This document shows positions 25,461-36,610 of a DNA stretch of 64,000 bases, piece by piece; positions within the stretch are counted from its first letter, which is position 1; every line of letters begins with the position of its first letter. A model generated the notes under the pieces. That model had not been told where the DNA came from. It saw only the letters and a list, made by a program, of their open reading frames with translations, and searched no databases. Source of the stretch: Colletes latitarsis (taxonomy: Eukaryota; Arthropoda; Insecta; Hymenoptera; Colletidae); the NCBI RefSeq assembly GCF_051014445.1, contig NC_135140.1, positions 17,105,501 to 17,169,500 of the forward strand, written 5' to 3'. The position numbers and the translations under genes are program-made.

Positions 25461-27718
25461 TTATTAGGTAACTTAGTCGAAGGTTTTCAGCGATCGGTTA
25501 CGACTCGAGCGCATTGAGCGAGTTAACGACACAACTCCATTAAACGACTCTAAAAACTGAAGTAAGAGCAAAACGGCGGGCGGGACGAGGACGATTATCG
25601 ACAGAACGATCTCGTCGTTATAGATTCGCCATCTCGGCGTGCGCCGCCGTGGCTTTATGATCCGTATAATGCGGTACAATGGGAATTAATGTCCCCGGCG
25701 TGGCCCGATAAAATCATCGCGCAACGCACAAGGTACCGAGTATTTTATGTATATTCATTCGAAGTACGTTGCGTCGTCGCCGGTGAAATCAAGCCGTGAT
25801 TTATGGATCTCGGCCCTCCCGGCATCTGGACGCGGTATAACTCCGCGGGACTGCAGAAATCGCAATAAAAAATTTAAATGTTCCGTTGCACGCTTTACGA
25901 CCCCGACCCCGCGTGCCACGCTCGAGAATTATTGTAAACTTTAATCTGATCCACGGCGAAACGTATCCCGGTAATGGACGGCTTTAAGGATATTGTTACT
26001 AATCCTAGATAATTATCGCACGATGTTGCAACACGGGAGGCCTCGCGTTCTTTTTTTAAAGTGCGAGAACACGTGATCCGCGATGGTGGTACGCTAATTT
26101 TTATTTCAGCTTCCGCCTACCGAGCAAAAGCAGCGGTGGCGGCTGCGGTAATTACCATTTGAAATGCTCCGTAGCACGGAATAAATAATGCACTGATTAA
26201 TGGTTAAAACGGCTGATATGACTTATCGATGTTTGTTGCCACCGATACACTTTAATGACTAACATTTTCGAATGATTAATACATTTTCGAACGCCCGGTA
26301 TCGTCCCGTATCAACCTACGCCCGATGCACCAATTTACGGCCGTACTCTTCAATCGGCGTGTAAATTTTGTAAATTAAAGTACTAATGAATTTATACTAT
26401 CCCGTAATCTCGCGTTACACTGCAATTGCCCCACTAATTGATGTACCGAATAACCTTCAAAATCCGGGATCTTGTTTTTCGACTTTCGAAGCAGCTGTGA
26501 TTAATGGAACGATTCGTATCGCGTATCCGCAGTCTATCGATTAATCAATTTACTTATTTATTGCGCGAGTTGTTCGTACGGGAAAGAAAACGTGAAAATA
26601 GTTGCATGCTGCGAAAAAGTAATTTTCGAGCTACCGATTAACGTTTCAAACAGCTGACAGTTCGCGACGACGTTTAAAAATTAGCGAGTACGGAGACACT
26701 GTGCTTGATCCAGCGAAACTTTCTTCCCTCGCGAGTTCCCTTTATCGAACTCGTCACAGAGAAGTATCGTTCACCCGTGCACACCTGGCCAGGTGTCCGC
26801 GACAATGAAACGACAGTCGTGGAAGAGTACTCGCGCGTTTCAGGCTATAGATCAAGATCGTTGAATTATTTAAGTCGCGGGGGACATCGATCATCGCGGT
26901 CACGCGATACCCCGGTTTATTGTACTTAAGGGTGGTCTCACGTTTTACGCGACCAAAAAATCAATTTTTTTTCTACTTCTTTCAATCCATAGCTCGAGGA
27001 ATCGTCACTGCCAAACGAGATAAATGGCAGGGCCATTTAAAAAAAATTTTTCTCACTCGTTAAGGTACGAACAAACATTGTGCAAAAGGAAAAGTCTGGA
27101 TCTCGATTCGTTTTCTTGGAATAAATTTCTAAAGACGTCCTTAATTTTTTAGGAATTTAATTGCTCGGTCTCGTCAAGTCCAGCGCTTGGACGAGCAACT
27201 TGACCCCTCGTCGAACCGTCGACCCCGATAATTCGCGGCTTTCCTCAAGTAATTATGGAAATCCCGCGAAACCACGACGGTGACAACGGGGCCGTGGATG
27301 ATGCATCGCACTTTCTTTGCATTTTCTCCGATGCATTCGGCACTCGACCCTCTTCCGCTACCCTTTTCATGCGCGACCCACTTTCGGGAATTAGCGTGTT
27401 AAGCACGAAGCGTGGCCGCTGAAAAATTTCACCCACGAAGAACGAACTACCTGGCCGCATTCATTTTCCATTTTATCAGACCCTTTGGACCTCCTTCTCC
27501 CTTTGGGGTTAATGAAGCGAACCCCTCAAACGACTCTCGAAACGTGGACAACATAATCTAACCGCAAGAACTTTGAGACACTATTCGTCACAGGAACTGA
27601 TTTCTTACAGCTAGAAACAGTTTTTAAAAGAACTAATCAGTGTCAAGTGCTTTAGGTCTCTTAGAAAGTTTCAAACAGAACGATTTCAACGTCTGATCAC
27701 ATTCACTGTGAAAATTGG
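25461..27718. other. No gene seen; long non-repetitive stretch
   Basis: About 26050-26680 is non-repetitive and contains many TAATTA, TTAATGG and ATTAAT cores. Composition of this kind is common in conserved developmental enhancers, but a cross-species alignment would be needed to say so. No coding exon or RNA was recognised. Confidence 0.45.
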
Positions 27719-28054
27719 AATAAAAAAGTCCTTTACCATTTTGCAATCGGAGGTTTCGTTCTCGAGATATGAGCAGTCAAAGTTTTTGCGCGCGAGAACA
27801 CGTACATTTCGAGCGCGCATGCGCTGCCACGCGATCAGCTGACCAGAACAAAAATGGCGCGTGTCGGGAGTGACGTCAGGCAACTTTAACTGTCTATATC
27901 TCGAAAACTAGAACTCGGATTGGAAAGTGGCAAAGGACTTTTCGATTTCTTTTTGCGTGACAAATACATTTCCATTTGTTACTACTTTTCCCTTCGAAAA
28001 GAACAAATTCTAATAACAATTCTAGAGGCTCGCGTTGAGTGAAACACCCTGTAC
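27719..28054. mobile_element. Foldback element relic ending in ACACCCTGTA
   Basis: Imperfect inverted arms of about 70 bp lie at 27719-27786 and 27882-27952. Matching words are GTTCTCGAGATATGAGCAGT in the left arm and, as complement, GTTTTCGAGATATAGACAGT in the right arm; AAAGTCCTTT also lies in both. The ~95-bp centre is CpG-rich (GCGCGCATGCGC). To the right the sequence continues to ACACCCTGTA at 28045-28054, the same terminal decamer as the long-TIR family, but no matching left end was found. It is probably a truncated non-autonomous DNA transposon; no protein is encoded. Confidence 0.55.
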
Positions 28055-29274
28055 GTCGCAGTTCCCCGGCGATCTCGATGAAACGGCGCTGGCCGATTGC
28101 CAACAACACTTAATTATCAATTAATCGAACCGTAGAACCTTTCCGCACCGCACTGGTGGAGATGTCGAAAGTTGTTCTTGTCCCGAGCTGCAAACGGGCT
28201 CAAAATATCGGGCACTCTTTGGAGCCAATCGTGCGGATGGAAAGCGAGATTTCACGGTTTCCTGCCGCGAACGCTCCCGCCAGATAGGACGCGCGAATGC
28301 TTCTTATAAATCGAACGAAATCCGATTAGGCTTTCTCTGGACCGCTCCTTCTTCGCGGAATCGGAGCTGTCGATTCTCCTTTTTGCTCGTGCACGATCTT
28401 TGTGTCCGCGTCTCGCGTTGGCGTCCCTCCGCGTGCAAAAGGAAAATGTGCAAACTCTTTTCGCGTACGTGGGTGTAATTTGGTCTGGCCACCTTGGGTT
28501 TCAAGAACGACGAAAACTGGCTTATTTTAAGAAATAGACGTCTTTCGCGTAGAATTTATCATCGTGACATCACCTCGTGGCAGAAACTCGAACGAGAGTT
28601 TTAACTATTTTTGGTAGGTGGGAAAATTTTTAGGTTAGCGATCAATCATAATTTGCGTCGATCGTTTATTTACATTGACCGCTTCGAGGATTTTCGACGC
28701 GTATGTGCACGCGAACTTAAATAAAAATTACGTCGAAAGCAGCGGAACGACGTTGGAATTAAAATAAAAAAGGAAGTATTAATAGAAGTTCGTTTCCCCC
28801 TAGATTTTTCCATAGCACGGCCGCTCAGGGAACGAACGTCGAACTCTCTGGTCCAGTTCTCAATTTGCATTCCAGACAAATCCAATTTCGCGCGAACAAA
28901 ACTGACGCGCGAACGGAGAATGGCGCCGCTCGATTTTCCCTCTTACAACGTCGCTGTCAGTAATTGTTCGAGTCACGCTGGATACGTGATTATTGGAGCA
29001 AGTATAAAGTAGTATCGAGCCGTTGGACAAAAGGGAGACGCGCGATGAAAAGTATGGACGCGCGCCGCGACGAAACAAAACGGCGCCCACCAAACAAGAA
29101 CAAACAACGGTTGGTGTTTCTCTAAATGCAAATCTATCCTTCATTTCGATTTGTTCGACTCGTCGAATCTATTGTTCGCAAAGAAATTAATGCTGTTGGT
29201 AATTTGAAAAAGAAATCAAGTTACAATCTGCTCAGAAAAAATCCTTAAAAGCATTGTTTGTAGAGGGTATCTTC
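28055..29274. other. No gene seen
   Basis: Unique-looking sequence of moderate GC with short conflicting frames on the minus strand (28304-28504, 28670-28885, 28860-29144). No RNA or repeat was identified. Confidence 0.5.
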
Positions 29275-29357
29275 GTGGCAACACTTCCCGTACTCGCCAC
29301 CAGAGGGCAACCAAGCATTTGCCTTTCTCACAAGTTCTCGATCGAGTATCGAATATC
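29275..29357 (+). promoter_or_regulatory. Composite CTCF-like motif, copy D (best copy)
   Basis: Plus-strand copy closest to the consensus. GTGGC is at 29275-29279. CCACCAGAGGGC is at 29297-29308, 17 nt on. TCTCACAAG is at 29326-29334, 17 nt on. ATCGAATATC is at 29348-29357. Block 1 matches all twelve leading positions of CCASYAGRKGGCRS. The segment before it, TTCCCGTACT, is also shared with copy A. Function is inferred from motif resemblance only. Confidence 0.55.
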
Positions 29358-29875
29358 TTTTCTTTAACAACGCTCGTTAGAATTAGACATTTGTTAAAAT
29401 AAAACATAGAAAATCGTTTTTTACTAAATCGTTTCCAACAGGAACGAATTGGGTCGATAATCGAACGGGAAATCGAAACGCAAAAATTTGGCACACGCCA
29501 ACGCCAGCGAACATGGACGCCCAATTAACATACACCGCGTGAATTTCGATGGCCAGGTTCTAATGTTTTCAAGCAACACGACCGCAAACGGCGGCGCGGT
29601 TTATCCGCGGATATCAGCAGGTCGTTTCTCGCGCAGCCGAGCGGTTCGTTAAAGCAATTTACAGGCTCGTTCGTAAACAAGCGGCGGTCAGTTTGTTCGC
29701 GCCTACGTATAGGCCATCGACACGTTCGCTTTAAAGTCGCAAATTAATGTCGAATTTCGAACTGTCGCTGCCCTTTGCAACGAAGGCGTGAACTTGTAGA
29801 TAAACACCAATCAGCACGTGTAAATTTATTTATTTTATTCATTGAAATAAACGTCCTTCGTACAAGTACTGTTTG
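29358..29875. other. No gene seen
   Basis: AT-rich to 29420, then moderate GC (29560-29730). No repeat, exon or RNA gene was recognised. Confidence 0.5.
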
Positions 29876-30109
29876 CGCGGGAAATATGGCAGACATTTCT
29901 GATCGCACAGTATATTTTCGGTAAAGAATTTTTTTCTCGAAAGTCAGTAGAAATTCGGGGGTATGTCTATTCACGAAAAATGATTGTAATTGACCCTTGC
30001 AATTGAAAATATTTTTTTTAGAACGATTTGAAATTTTTTAATTTTGCCAAAAAATTTTACATCTACACTTCTATTAAAATTTTTACCAAGGGTGGCTGAA
30101 CATCCTGTA
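29876..30109. mobile_element. Long-TIR element, copy 3 (left-truncated, 234 bp)
   Basis: Similarity to copy 1 begins inside the element, at the words GGCAGACATTTCTG and ATATTTTCGGTAA (compare about 10672-10712). It runs through one internal subrepeat to the right terminus, ending ATCCTGTA at 30109, followed by TA. The left TIR and most of the interior are missing, and the right TIR has lost its inner part. It is an immobile fragment. Confidence 0.75.
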
Positions 30110-31000
30110 TAGTTTATAAAACAATTAATCAAGGAGCAACTTGTCTTAATCGAACCTAGTCATAATGTAAATCGTAATTGATTTACAGTTAACCTGTACC
30201 TACCACAAACTAGCTGGCATTGAGACCCGAACAAATCTTCGCCTAACCTCCGATGCTAATCCAGACCGCGTCCATCCTAACTTAGACTTAGCCCAAAATT
30301 AATCTAGACATAACATAAACTTAATCCACTAGTATCCTAACCTATAATTTTCGGTCGATGACCCACCTGACCCGGCAGAGTTCATTCGGCACGGACTGAA
30401 AATCGGTTCCCGTTTCTATTCTTACTGGAGACTCGATGAAAATCTAGCCCAACGTCCAATGAATAGATTGGCGATCGATTACTTTTATTTTTAACTGAAC
30501 AAATACGAGGAAAATATTAACGAATTTCTGTATCAATTCGTTCGGAGTGCATTCGATTGCACGCGCGCTGATTAAACAAAACATTGATTGCTCTTATTTG
30601 ACAGTAGGTAAATATATTGCACGAAAGCAGAAAGGTCAATATTTGACAAAACAATGAAAATAACGTCCAACCATAAGCGAGTATAGGCGGCGATGAATAT
30701 TGAAACGCCGTTCGCTTGACGACACGACATTATTGGCAGTTCGATCAATTAATGAAAGTACAAATTAATTATGACTCGATTAACATCGAAAGTTTCAAAT
30801 ACCTCAAATTGTAGTGTTGATAATTATTAAAAATTGCATCGTTGTTCGTTATTAAAAATTGTATCGTTAATGAGTCGATGTTTGAATGCAATTCTCCGAT
30901 GGAAATGAACGCGAAAATGAAATTCTGCTCTTTATCGGTACAGCACATTTTCATATTTTATATGGCTCGAGTGGAAATAAATTATATAGTAATGAGCAGG
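30110..31000. other. No gene seen; AT-rich
   Basis: About 30180-30350 has loosely repeated CTAACCT and TCTAGAC-like words. The rest is AT-rich with several short frames on both strands and no recognisable domain. Confidence 0.5.
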
Positions 31001-31340
31001 CGACGATTCTTCGTCAAAAAATAAATCGAAAATACAGAATACAATTTTATTCTGCAAGACTTCGTTTTCGAGAAAATTGACTTTGAACATTTTTGGAGCA
31101 CGCAGGATATCGAATACGATTTAGGAAATACGTCTGTTCATTACTGCATATTATAACTATCAATCTAATTAAAACTGATGTCACACTATAGATAAATAAT
31201 TAACAATGGATGGTCGCATCAACAACGACACAACGCGTGCCCCAAAAAATTTTCAAAATCTATTTACTCCAAAACGAAACCTCGCACGAACAAATGTTAC
31301 TCCACATTTTCGATTTCATTTTACAGGAAGAATCGCTTCC
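31001..31340. mobile_element. Foldback element, family II, copy 1
   Basis: Inverted arms of about 100 bp lie at about 31002-31104 and 31235-31339. Paired words include GATTCTTC (outer end), AAATCGAAAAT, CTTCGTTTT and GGAGCACGC or GGGGCACGC at the inner ends. The central ~130 bp is unpaired. The same arms occur at 47266-47605, which establishes a family. No target-site duplication or transposase was seen. If transcribed, the arms could form a long imperfect hairpin. Confidence 0.7.
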
Positions 31341-33439
31341 TCTCGTAACATTTAATTTATTGTCCATTTTATTTCACACACTCGAAGGGCAGAGAATGGA
31401 AAGTAAAATATAGTAAATTTGTACATCTATCACACTGACTTAAAATATAGATTTCATGCCATTTCCACGACGTTTGAAAATATTCCTCGGCAATAATTCC
31501 CGAGCGGAAACGAACGCTTACGTCACCGTTTCGTTGTGCCGTCAGTGTTTCACATTTTTTCCACCCTCGAACGAGTATTATTTTCCGTTTCGCCTCCGTT
31601 TACCGGGCAAAGCAAGCGGAAAAAGGACGCTGCCGAAACGAGCGTAACGCGTTATTTGTCCGGGCATGCAGAATTGCGCGCAGAAGTGTAATTAAAATCC
31701 AATCAACGTTCGACATTTATCAGGGGCCAGTTTAAATATTTTACTGCGCGTATCGACGCATCAAAAGTGTACTTAACGCAAATCGACGCGCGCTTATCAA
31801 TTCCATATTACCCTTCGGAAACGCGTTCGCCGATTTTCGAAACGTTCCGCGTCCCCCCTTTTCCGTCCTGCTCCACGCCCCCACCCCCCACCCGCTCACG
31901 CCCCCTTCCGTCATGGGGCACCGTTGAAACCGAATGAACCCAGCGTGTATATCGATTTCCACGATAAATGCAATTAACGTTTCGCCGCATTCGTTTCTTC
32001 ACGCGCGAGCGAGCAGAATTATACGGAAAACCGTGCGTACTGGGCCGATTTTGTTTAGTCAATTGCAACGCCGGGGTAGGGGGGTGGGGAAAGGGGTAGC
32101 GGACAGAGGGGGGAAGGGGAGATGTTTTATCGTATCAGGAAGAAAACCCGATAACCGGTCCCGCCGTGTAATTGCAGTGTCCATTAATTATCTCGCGCCC
32201 CGGAGAAGTTGTCCGCACGCGTGCACCTTCATTAGTGGCGACGACAAACGTTGCGGAACATTTTATGATGTCGTTTATGGTCGAACGAACGACGTGATGG
32301 AGTTTATAATTCATACAGACGTCGTCCGCGGCCTGGGTCTCCTTAAAAACGCGCGAGCAGTCGGGTAAACTCGAGGCTTCGAACTCTCCGAGCCACTACC
32401 ACCCCGTGTATCACTGGCCTCTACGTAACGTTGGCTGAAAAGTAGATTTAAGCATAGTGATTCCTGCAGATCGACCAAAATCCTACCCATTTCAAGCATT
32501 TAAAATGTCTCGTTCGATGTAAATTTTAATTGAGCACCGTGGGTGCTCCGTGACTAGGTGAAAGTTAGCCTACAGGTCTCCGTCAAGGTGCATCTTCAGG
32601 GGGTTGATGGGGTGGATTTTTCGTCCTCAAATTGGATGATTCCTAAACGTGACTAGCAGTACTAGCAGAAAAGTGATTAACTGATCCTTTTTTTAACGAA
32701 ATTTCTATTTTTCTATTCACTTTATCACATAGCAATAAGGGAGGCTTTGATGTTCTCTATCATGAACGCTTTATTAACCTTTTCCCGTCTGTCTGAAAAT
32801 AATAGTAGACGTTCGTATGATCATTTTAATGAATCGGTACCTCCTGGAAGCTCGAACAATTACAGCGAAAGCATCAGAAGGCAAACGTTTCCTACGGTGA
32901 TGAACGCATAAATGCACAAAGAATTGCTCACGGAAATTCACAGATCACTTAACGCGAGGAGAGAATTAATAGCAGCGTTTGAAGTTGGCGGAGGAGTATA
33001 ACAATAACGGGGGCAATCGTGACGACTTAAAAACTCCTATGTACTGTTAGCGCAAACTTTCCCCCCACACCCCATTAACCCGTTCCGGATTGTAATTCTT
33101 CAACGTCGACGGACACGCGATGGGTCGAGGAAATTCAGCGAACTTCCACGCCGGCGGAATTTTCGAGCGGAAAATTCTACTTTCTGCTCACGTACGTTCC
33201 GTTCAATAATTGACAACTTTATCGAAAAATATCCATGAAAGATGCAACCTGCCCCCGTGGGAAGGCTTTTACGCGCGGACGTACACTTGACGGCATGGAT
33301 TTCCCCTGCTTCGTCGACATCGGGCGCATTCGAATCATTTAAACGTTCTATCGATTTGGGAAAACGTGAAATCGAGTAGACATTTTTCAATAGGTTTCGA
33401 AAATTTCTGTCGTAACAAGTTTGAAGTCAATTTTCAATA
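31341..33439. other. No gene seen; paired C-rich and G-rich tracts
   Basis: A C-rich stretch at about 31846-31912 (CCACGCCCCCACCCCCCACC) is followed about 160 bp later by a G-rich stretch at 32074-32122 (GGGGTAGGGGGGTGGGGAAA). They are roughly complementary in composition, and the G-rich one has enough G runs for a quadruplex on the plus strand. Frames at 31808-32368 owe their length to this composition. The rest looks like unique sequence, with no gene recognised. Confidence 0.5.
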
Positions 33440-33960
33440 GCGATTACGTCAGACCTGAGGTATACTCGGACTGTGATCACACTTGATCTAGGTCTGGGTT
33501 AGAACTAAATCAGAACCTGGTTACTTCTAGACTACACCTAGATTGGTCCTGAACTAGATCCAATCAAGATCTAGATATGGCGTAGAAGTAACCAGGTCCT
33601 AATATAGAGCTAGCCACAGCCTAATCCGGATGTAGTCTAGAAGAAATCAAGTCCTGATCTAGACCTGGTCTACGTCTAACACGGATGAGCTGTGACAGTG
33701 AAGTGAAGCTTCAAATAGCTTGAAATTATAATTGTGGTATGTCTAGAGAAAGTGTGGGCTAAATCTAGATTACTTCTACCTTGCATTAGAACTGAATTAT
33801 CACCTGGTCTAGACATCAATCTCAGCATCTATTCTAGGTGCAGTCTAAAAGTAACCTGATCCTCGTGTTAGACGTGGTCCAGGTCTAGAAGTAGTCGAAT
33901 GTAATTCTAGGTCAGACATACGTCAATTATAGTTCTCGCCAACTCCAATGTTAATCATCG
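33440..33960. repeat. CTAGAC/CTGGTC word repeat block
   Basis: Words such as TCTAGACCTGGT, GATCTAGGTCTGG, CTAGATCCAATC, AGAAGTAACCAGGTCC and GTCTAGAAG recur in both orientations at irregular spacing. Because CTAG is its own complement, the block is rich in small inverted repeats. No fixed period and no coding signal were found. Confidence 0.6.
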
Positions 33961-36059
33961 TGCAGCTGGTCCTAAGACCAGACTCCTAAACTAGGTCCAC
34001 GCCGTGAAAACCAGTCGTCCAAACCACCCCGAAGAAATCTCTGCAGCCCGCTGTTGGTTCGTTCTCGCGCTTAATTCGACGATTCTGGCGCCCGATAAGT
34101 CCAATACCCACCGAACAATTAAGACTTCCTCGACGGGGTCGTTCTCGTAAAACGCAGGCTCCTACGCGACCCAGTCGACTCTTCTGACCCATTTAATCTC
34201 CGAACGCCTGCGAGAAAGCATCTAACGGCACTGGTTCGAGCCAGGATGAAAGCTTGGCCCCGAAAGGGGGCTTGGAACGAGCCCGGGTCGTCCGGTTTAA
34301 ATGCGTCGTAAGTACTCGAATCGTAAAACCGTGACTACCTCCAAGGAGCAGTTCGATCCTGGCCTCCTGGAGCACTAAGTAAATGCGCGATGAATAAGTA
34401 AGATTCGAGCGTTCCGCAGCTGTCTCGAGGAAACGAGGGTGGAACACCCTCACCAAACCTTCCCCAGGGGAGTCGATAATCGAATAGTATCTGATGTACG
34501 GTTGGACAATAACGTTTGGAACTACGAACGATCGACCTTGCATCGGAAGTTGATGAAACGTCGAAGAATCCCATTTTAGGGTGAATAGTACGACGCATGG
34601 GGGGCTGATATCATCGAAAGGCTGTCGATCTTCAGGGTTTGGGGTGAACATTTTCAAGGAATAATTATTAACGTTCCAATGGACTGCAGATGTGTTTGCC
34701 TTTACCATTTCCTCGCGAATTAGGTTCAGAATTAGCCCTTCAGGCTTAATTCTCCAAGACGAAACCCTCGTTGTGTTTGCTAAATGCCATTGGCTCAAAT
34801 CAATTAAAAGACCCTCGAGGTGACCTACTTTTACCGAGCAGACCAATTAAAGGCTTTTAAGGTGATCGATAGCGCGTGGCAATTAGTTGAAGTAAATTAA
34901 ATAGAGATGCTCTTCGAACCCCAGCGGCCACTTAAAAATATCGAAAGCTTTGAAACATGAAGTATATTTAAGACATAATTAGGTAATCAATAGGTTATTT
35001 GCCGATACTTCAAACTCTGTACCAACTGTGGGAGTCAGAAGGGATGGGCAATAACCACTTCGATGTTTGATTCAGAGACAAAGAACCTATCAACAGGTAC
35101 CTCGATGGTTTAAAGCAAATCGAATCTTACAAACAAACAAAAGACTTTCAAGGGAACCATCTTATCCTCCACTTCTACGTCGGTTATCAGATCTAACCTA
35201 AATCAGACGCAGATGAAGCTAGCAGCAGGTCAATAGTCCACCATAAAATACTCCCAACCCTGAGCAAGCTATTGACGTCATCAAAAAGGGATGCCTAAGA
35301 GATCCAGTTGTATATTCCTGGTCAGAAACAAAGAGCCCATCAACAGGTAGGCCAACTGTCTGGACCGATCTCCCACTCGAACGAAAGATCCCCAAGGAAC
35401 AAGTCAGCTCATACTTAGCAATCAACCATCAAATTCTTATGCTGCCTCCGACGACCCTCGATCCACTTTCCGCTCGCATTAACGACTCGGTTCACAAGAT
35501 ACAATGGCTGGGGACATAATCACGAGAAGGAGCAACAATGAGCATTAAATCATTAAGCCTGCCGGACACGCGTCCGCCACAATAGAAATTCCCTGGGACG
35601 CGGCTATCATTCCGGCTATTATTCAGCCGCGTACCTCCGCGCAAGTCTTGTTTATCTACCCTCCTCCACCTCATCCCCGCCCCCCTGGTGTTTGTTTCGA
35701 GGTGCGGATTCACAGGGGCCAGGCTGTCAACTCTCTATACATAATATCGGCTTCCCTTCGACTTTGCGACACGACCGTTTCATCGTCATTAACTCGGCTA
35801 CGTGGCTACGCAGCCACTGCGACACGGGACGCCCACCGATCCAACGCCCACCGACGCACGCCGTTTCGCGCCCACGCCTTTTCACTTTTCTTCCTCGCTT
35901 CAGCGATCCCCGATGCCGTGGCGGCGGGCTTTACATCGGTAAGCGCAATTACCGACGACCGGGCTGACGATGCCACCAGACACGAAATTAAATCCACTGT
36001 GATACTTCGTCTATTCTACTCGTTGGACGTCTTGGCATTCGAATATTTTGCTGGCGAAA
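33961..36059. other. No confirmed gene; includes the longest open frame in the window
   Basis: Apart from the frame at 34193-34846 described separately, no exon is supportable. About 34870-35470 has loose word recurrence (AACCTATCAACAGGTA near 35085 and GAGCCCATCAACAGGTAG near 35334). About 35640-36000 is C-rich with frames in two plus-strand phases. Confidence 0.45.
34193..34846 (-). other. Open reading frame of 217 codons, status uncertain
   Basis: This is the longest stop-free frame in the window. It opens at a TTG directly after an in-frame stop, not at an ATG. The first internal Met is about residue 47 (EEMVKANTS). The composition is protein-like and mixed, without low-complexity runs, and several N-x-S/T sequons are present (ANTT, ANTS, NLTY). 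I recognise no domain. In 64 kb read in six frames, one frame of this length is close to chance expectation, and an 87-codon frame overlaps it in another phase. It could be a terminal exon of an unknown gene, a decayed gene or a chance frame. Confidence 0.2.
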
Positions 36060-36610
36060 GTATTCGGAGGATAACTCGAATACTGTACTTAGTTATTCGA
36101 ATGGTATTTCAAATAGTATTGGAATAATCGACCATTGGAATACTAGTGGTGTATTTGACGATTCGAGTACCACATGAATACTTGACCATTCGAATACTAG
36201 TGGTGTATTTGACGATTCGAATACCATGTGAATACTTGACCATTCGAATACTAGTGGTGTATTTGACGATTCGAATACCATATGAATACTTGACCATTCG
36301 AATACTAGTGGTGTATTTGACGATTCGAATACCATATGGATACTTGACCATTTGAATACTAGTGGTGTATTTGATGATTCGAATACCATATGAATACTCG
36401 ACCATTCGAATACTAGTGGTGTATTTGACGATTCGAATACCATGTGAATACTTGACCATTCGAATACTATTGAAATACTTGGTTATTCAAACTGTACTGG
36501 AATATACTCAACTATTCAAATACTATTAGAGTTTTCTAATTAATTTGAATACTATTAGAATACATAACGTGATGCAACTTAAATTGCTGATATTTGAATA
36601 ATAATATTTA
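36060..36610. repeat. 54-bp higher-order tandem array with 27-bp monomer flanks
   Basis: Six 54-bp units run head to tail at 36131-36184, 36185-36238, 36239-36292, 36293-36346, 36347-36400 and 36401-36454, differing by a few substitutions. Each unit is two related 27-bp monomers, one with ATTCGAATACTAGTGG and one with ATTCGAATACCATATG. The flanks hold diverged single monomers (for example 36456-36482 and 36483-36510, and about 36060-36130), giving an ordered core in a decayed monomeric surround. Since 27 and 54 are multiples of three, long frames (116 codons, 18-residue repeats) appear in several phases on both strands. They are by-products of the period. Confidence 0.9.

Noticed and set aside
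28265..28285. CCGCCAGATAGGAC as another composite-motif core
   Set aside because: One-base insertion in the core and no TCTCACAAG at 14-17 nt.
36093..36459. Two 116-codon minus-strand frames with 18-residue repeats
   Set aside because: By-product of a 54-bp tandem repeat; frames are open in several phases on both strands.
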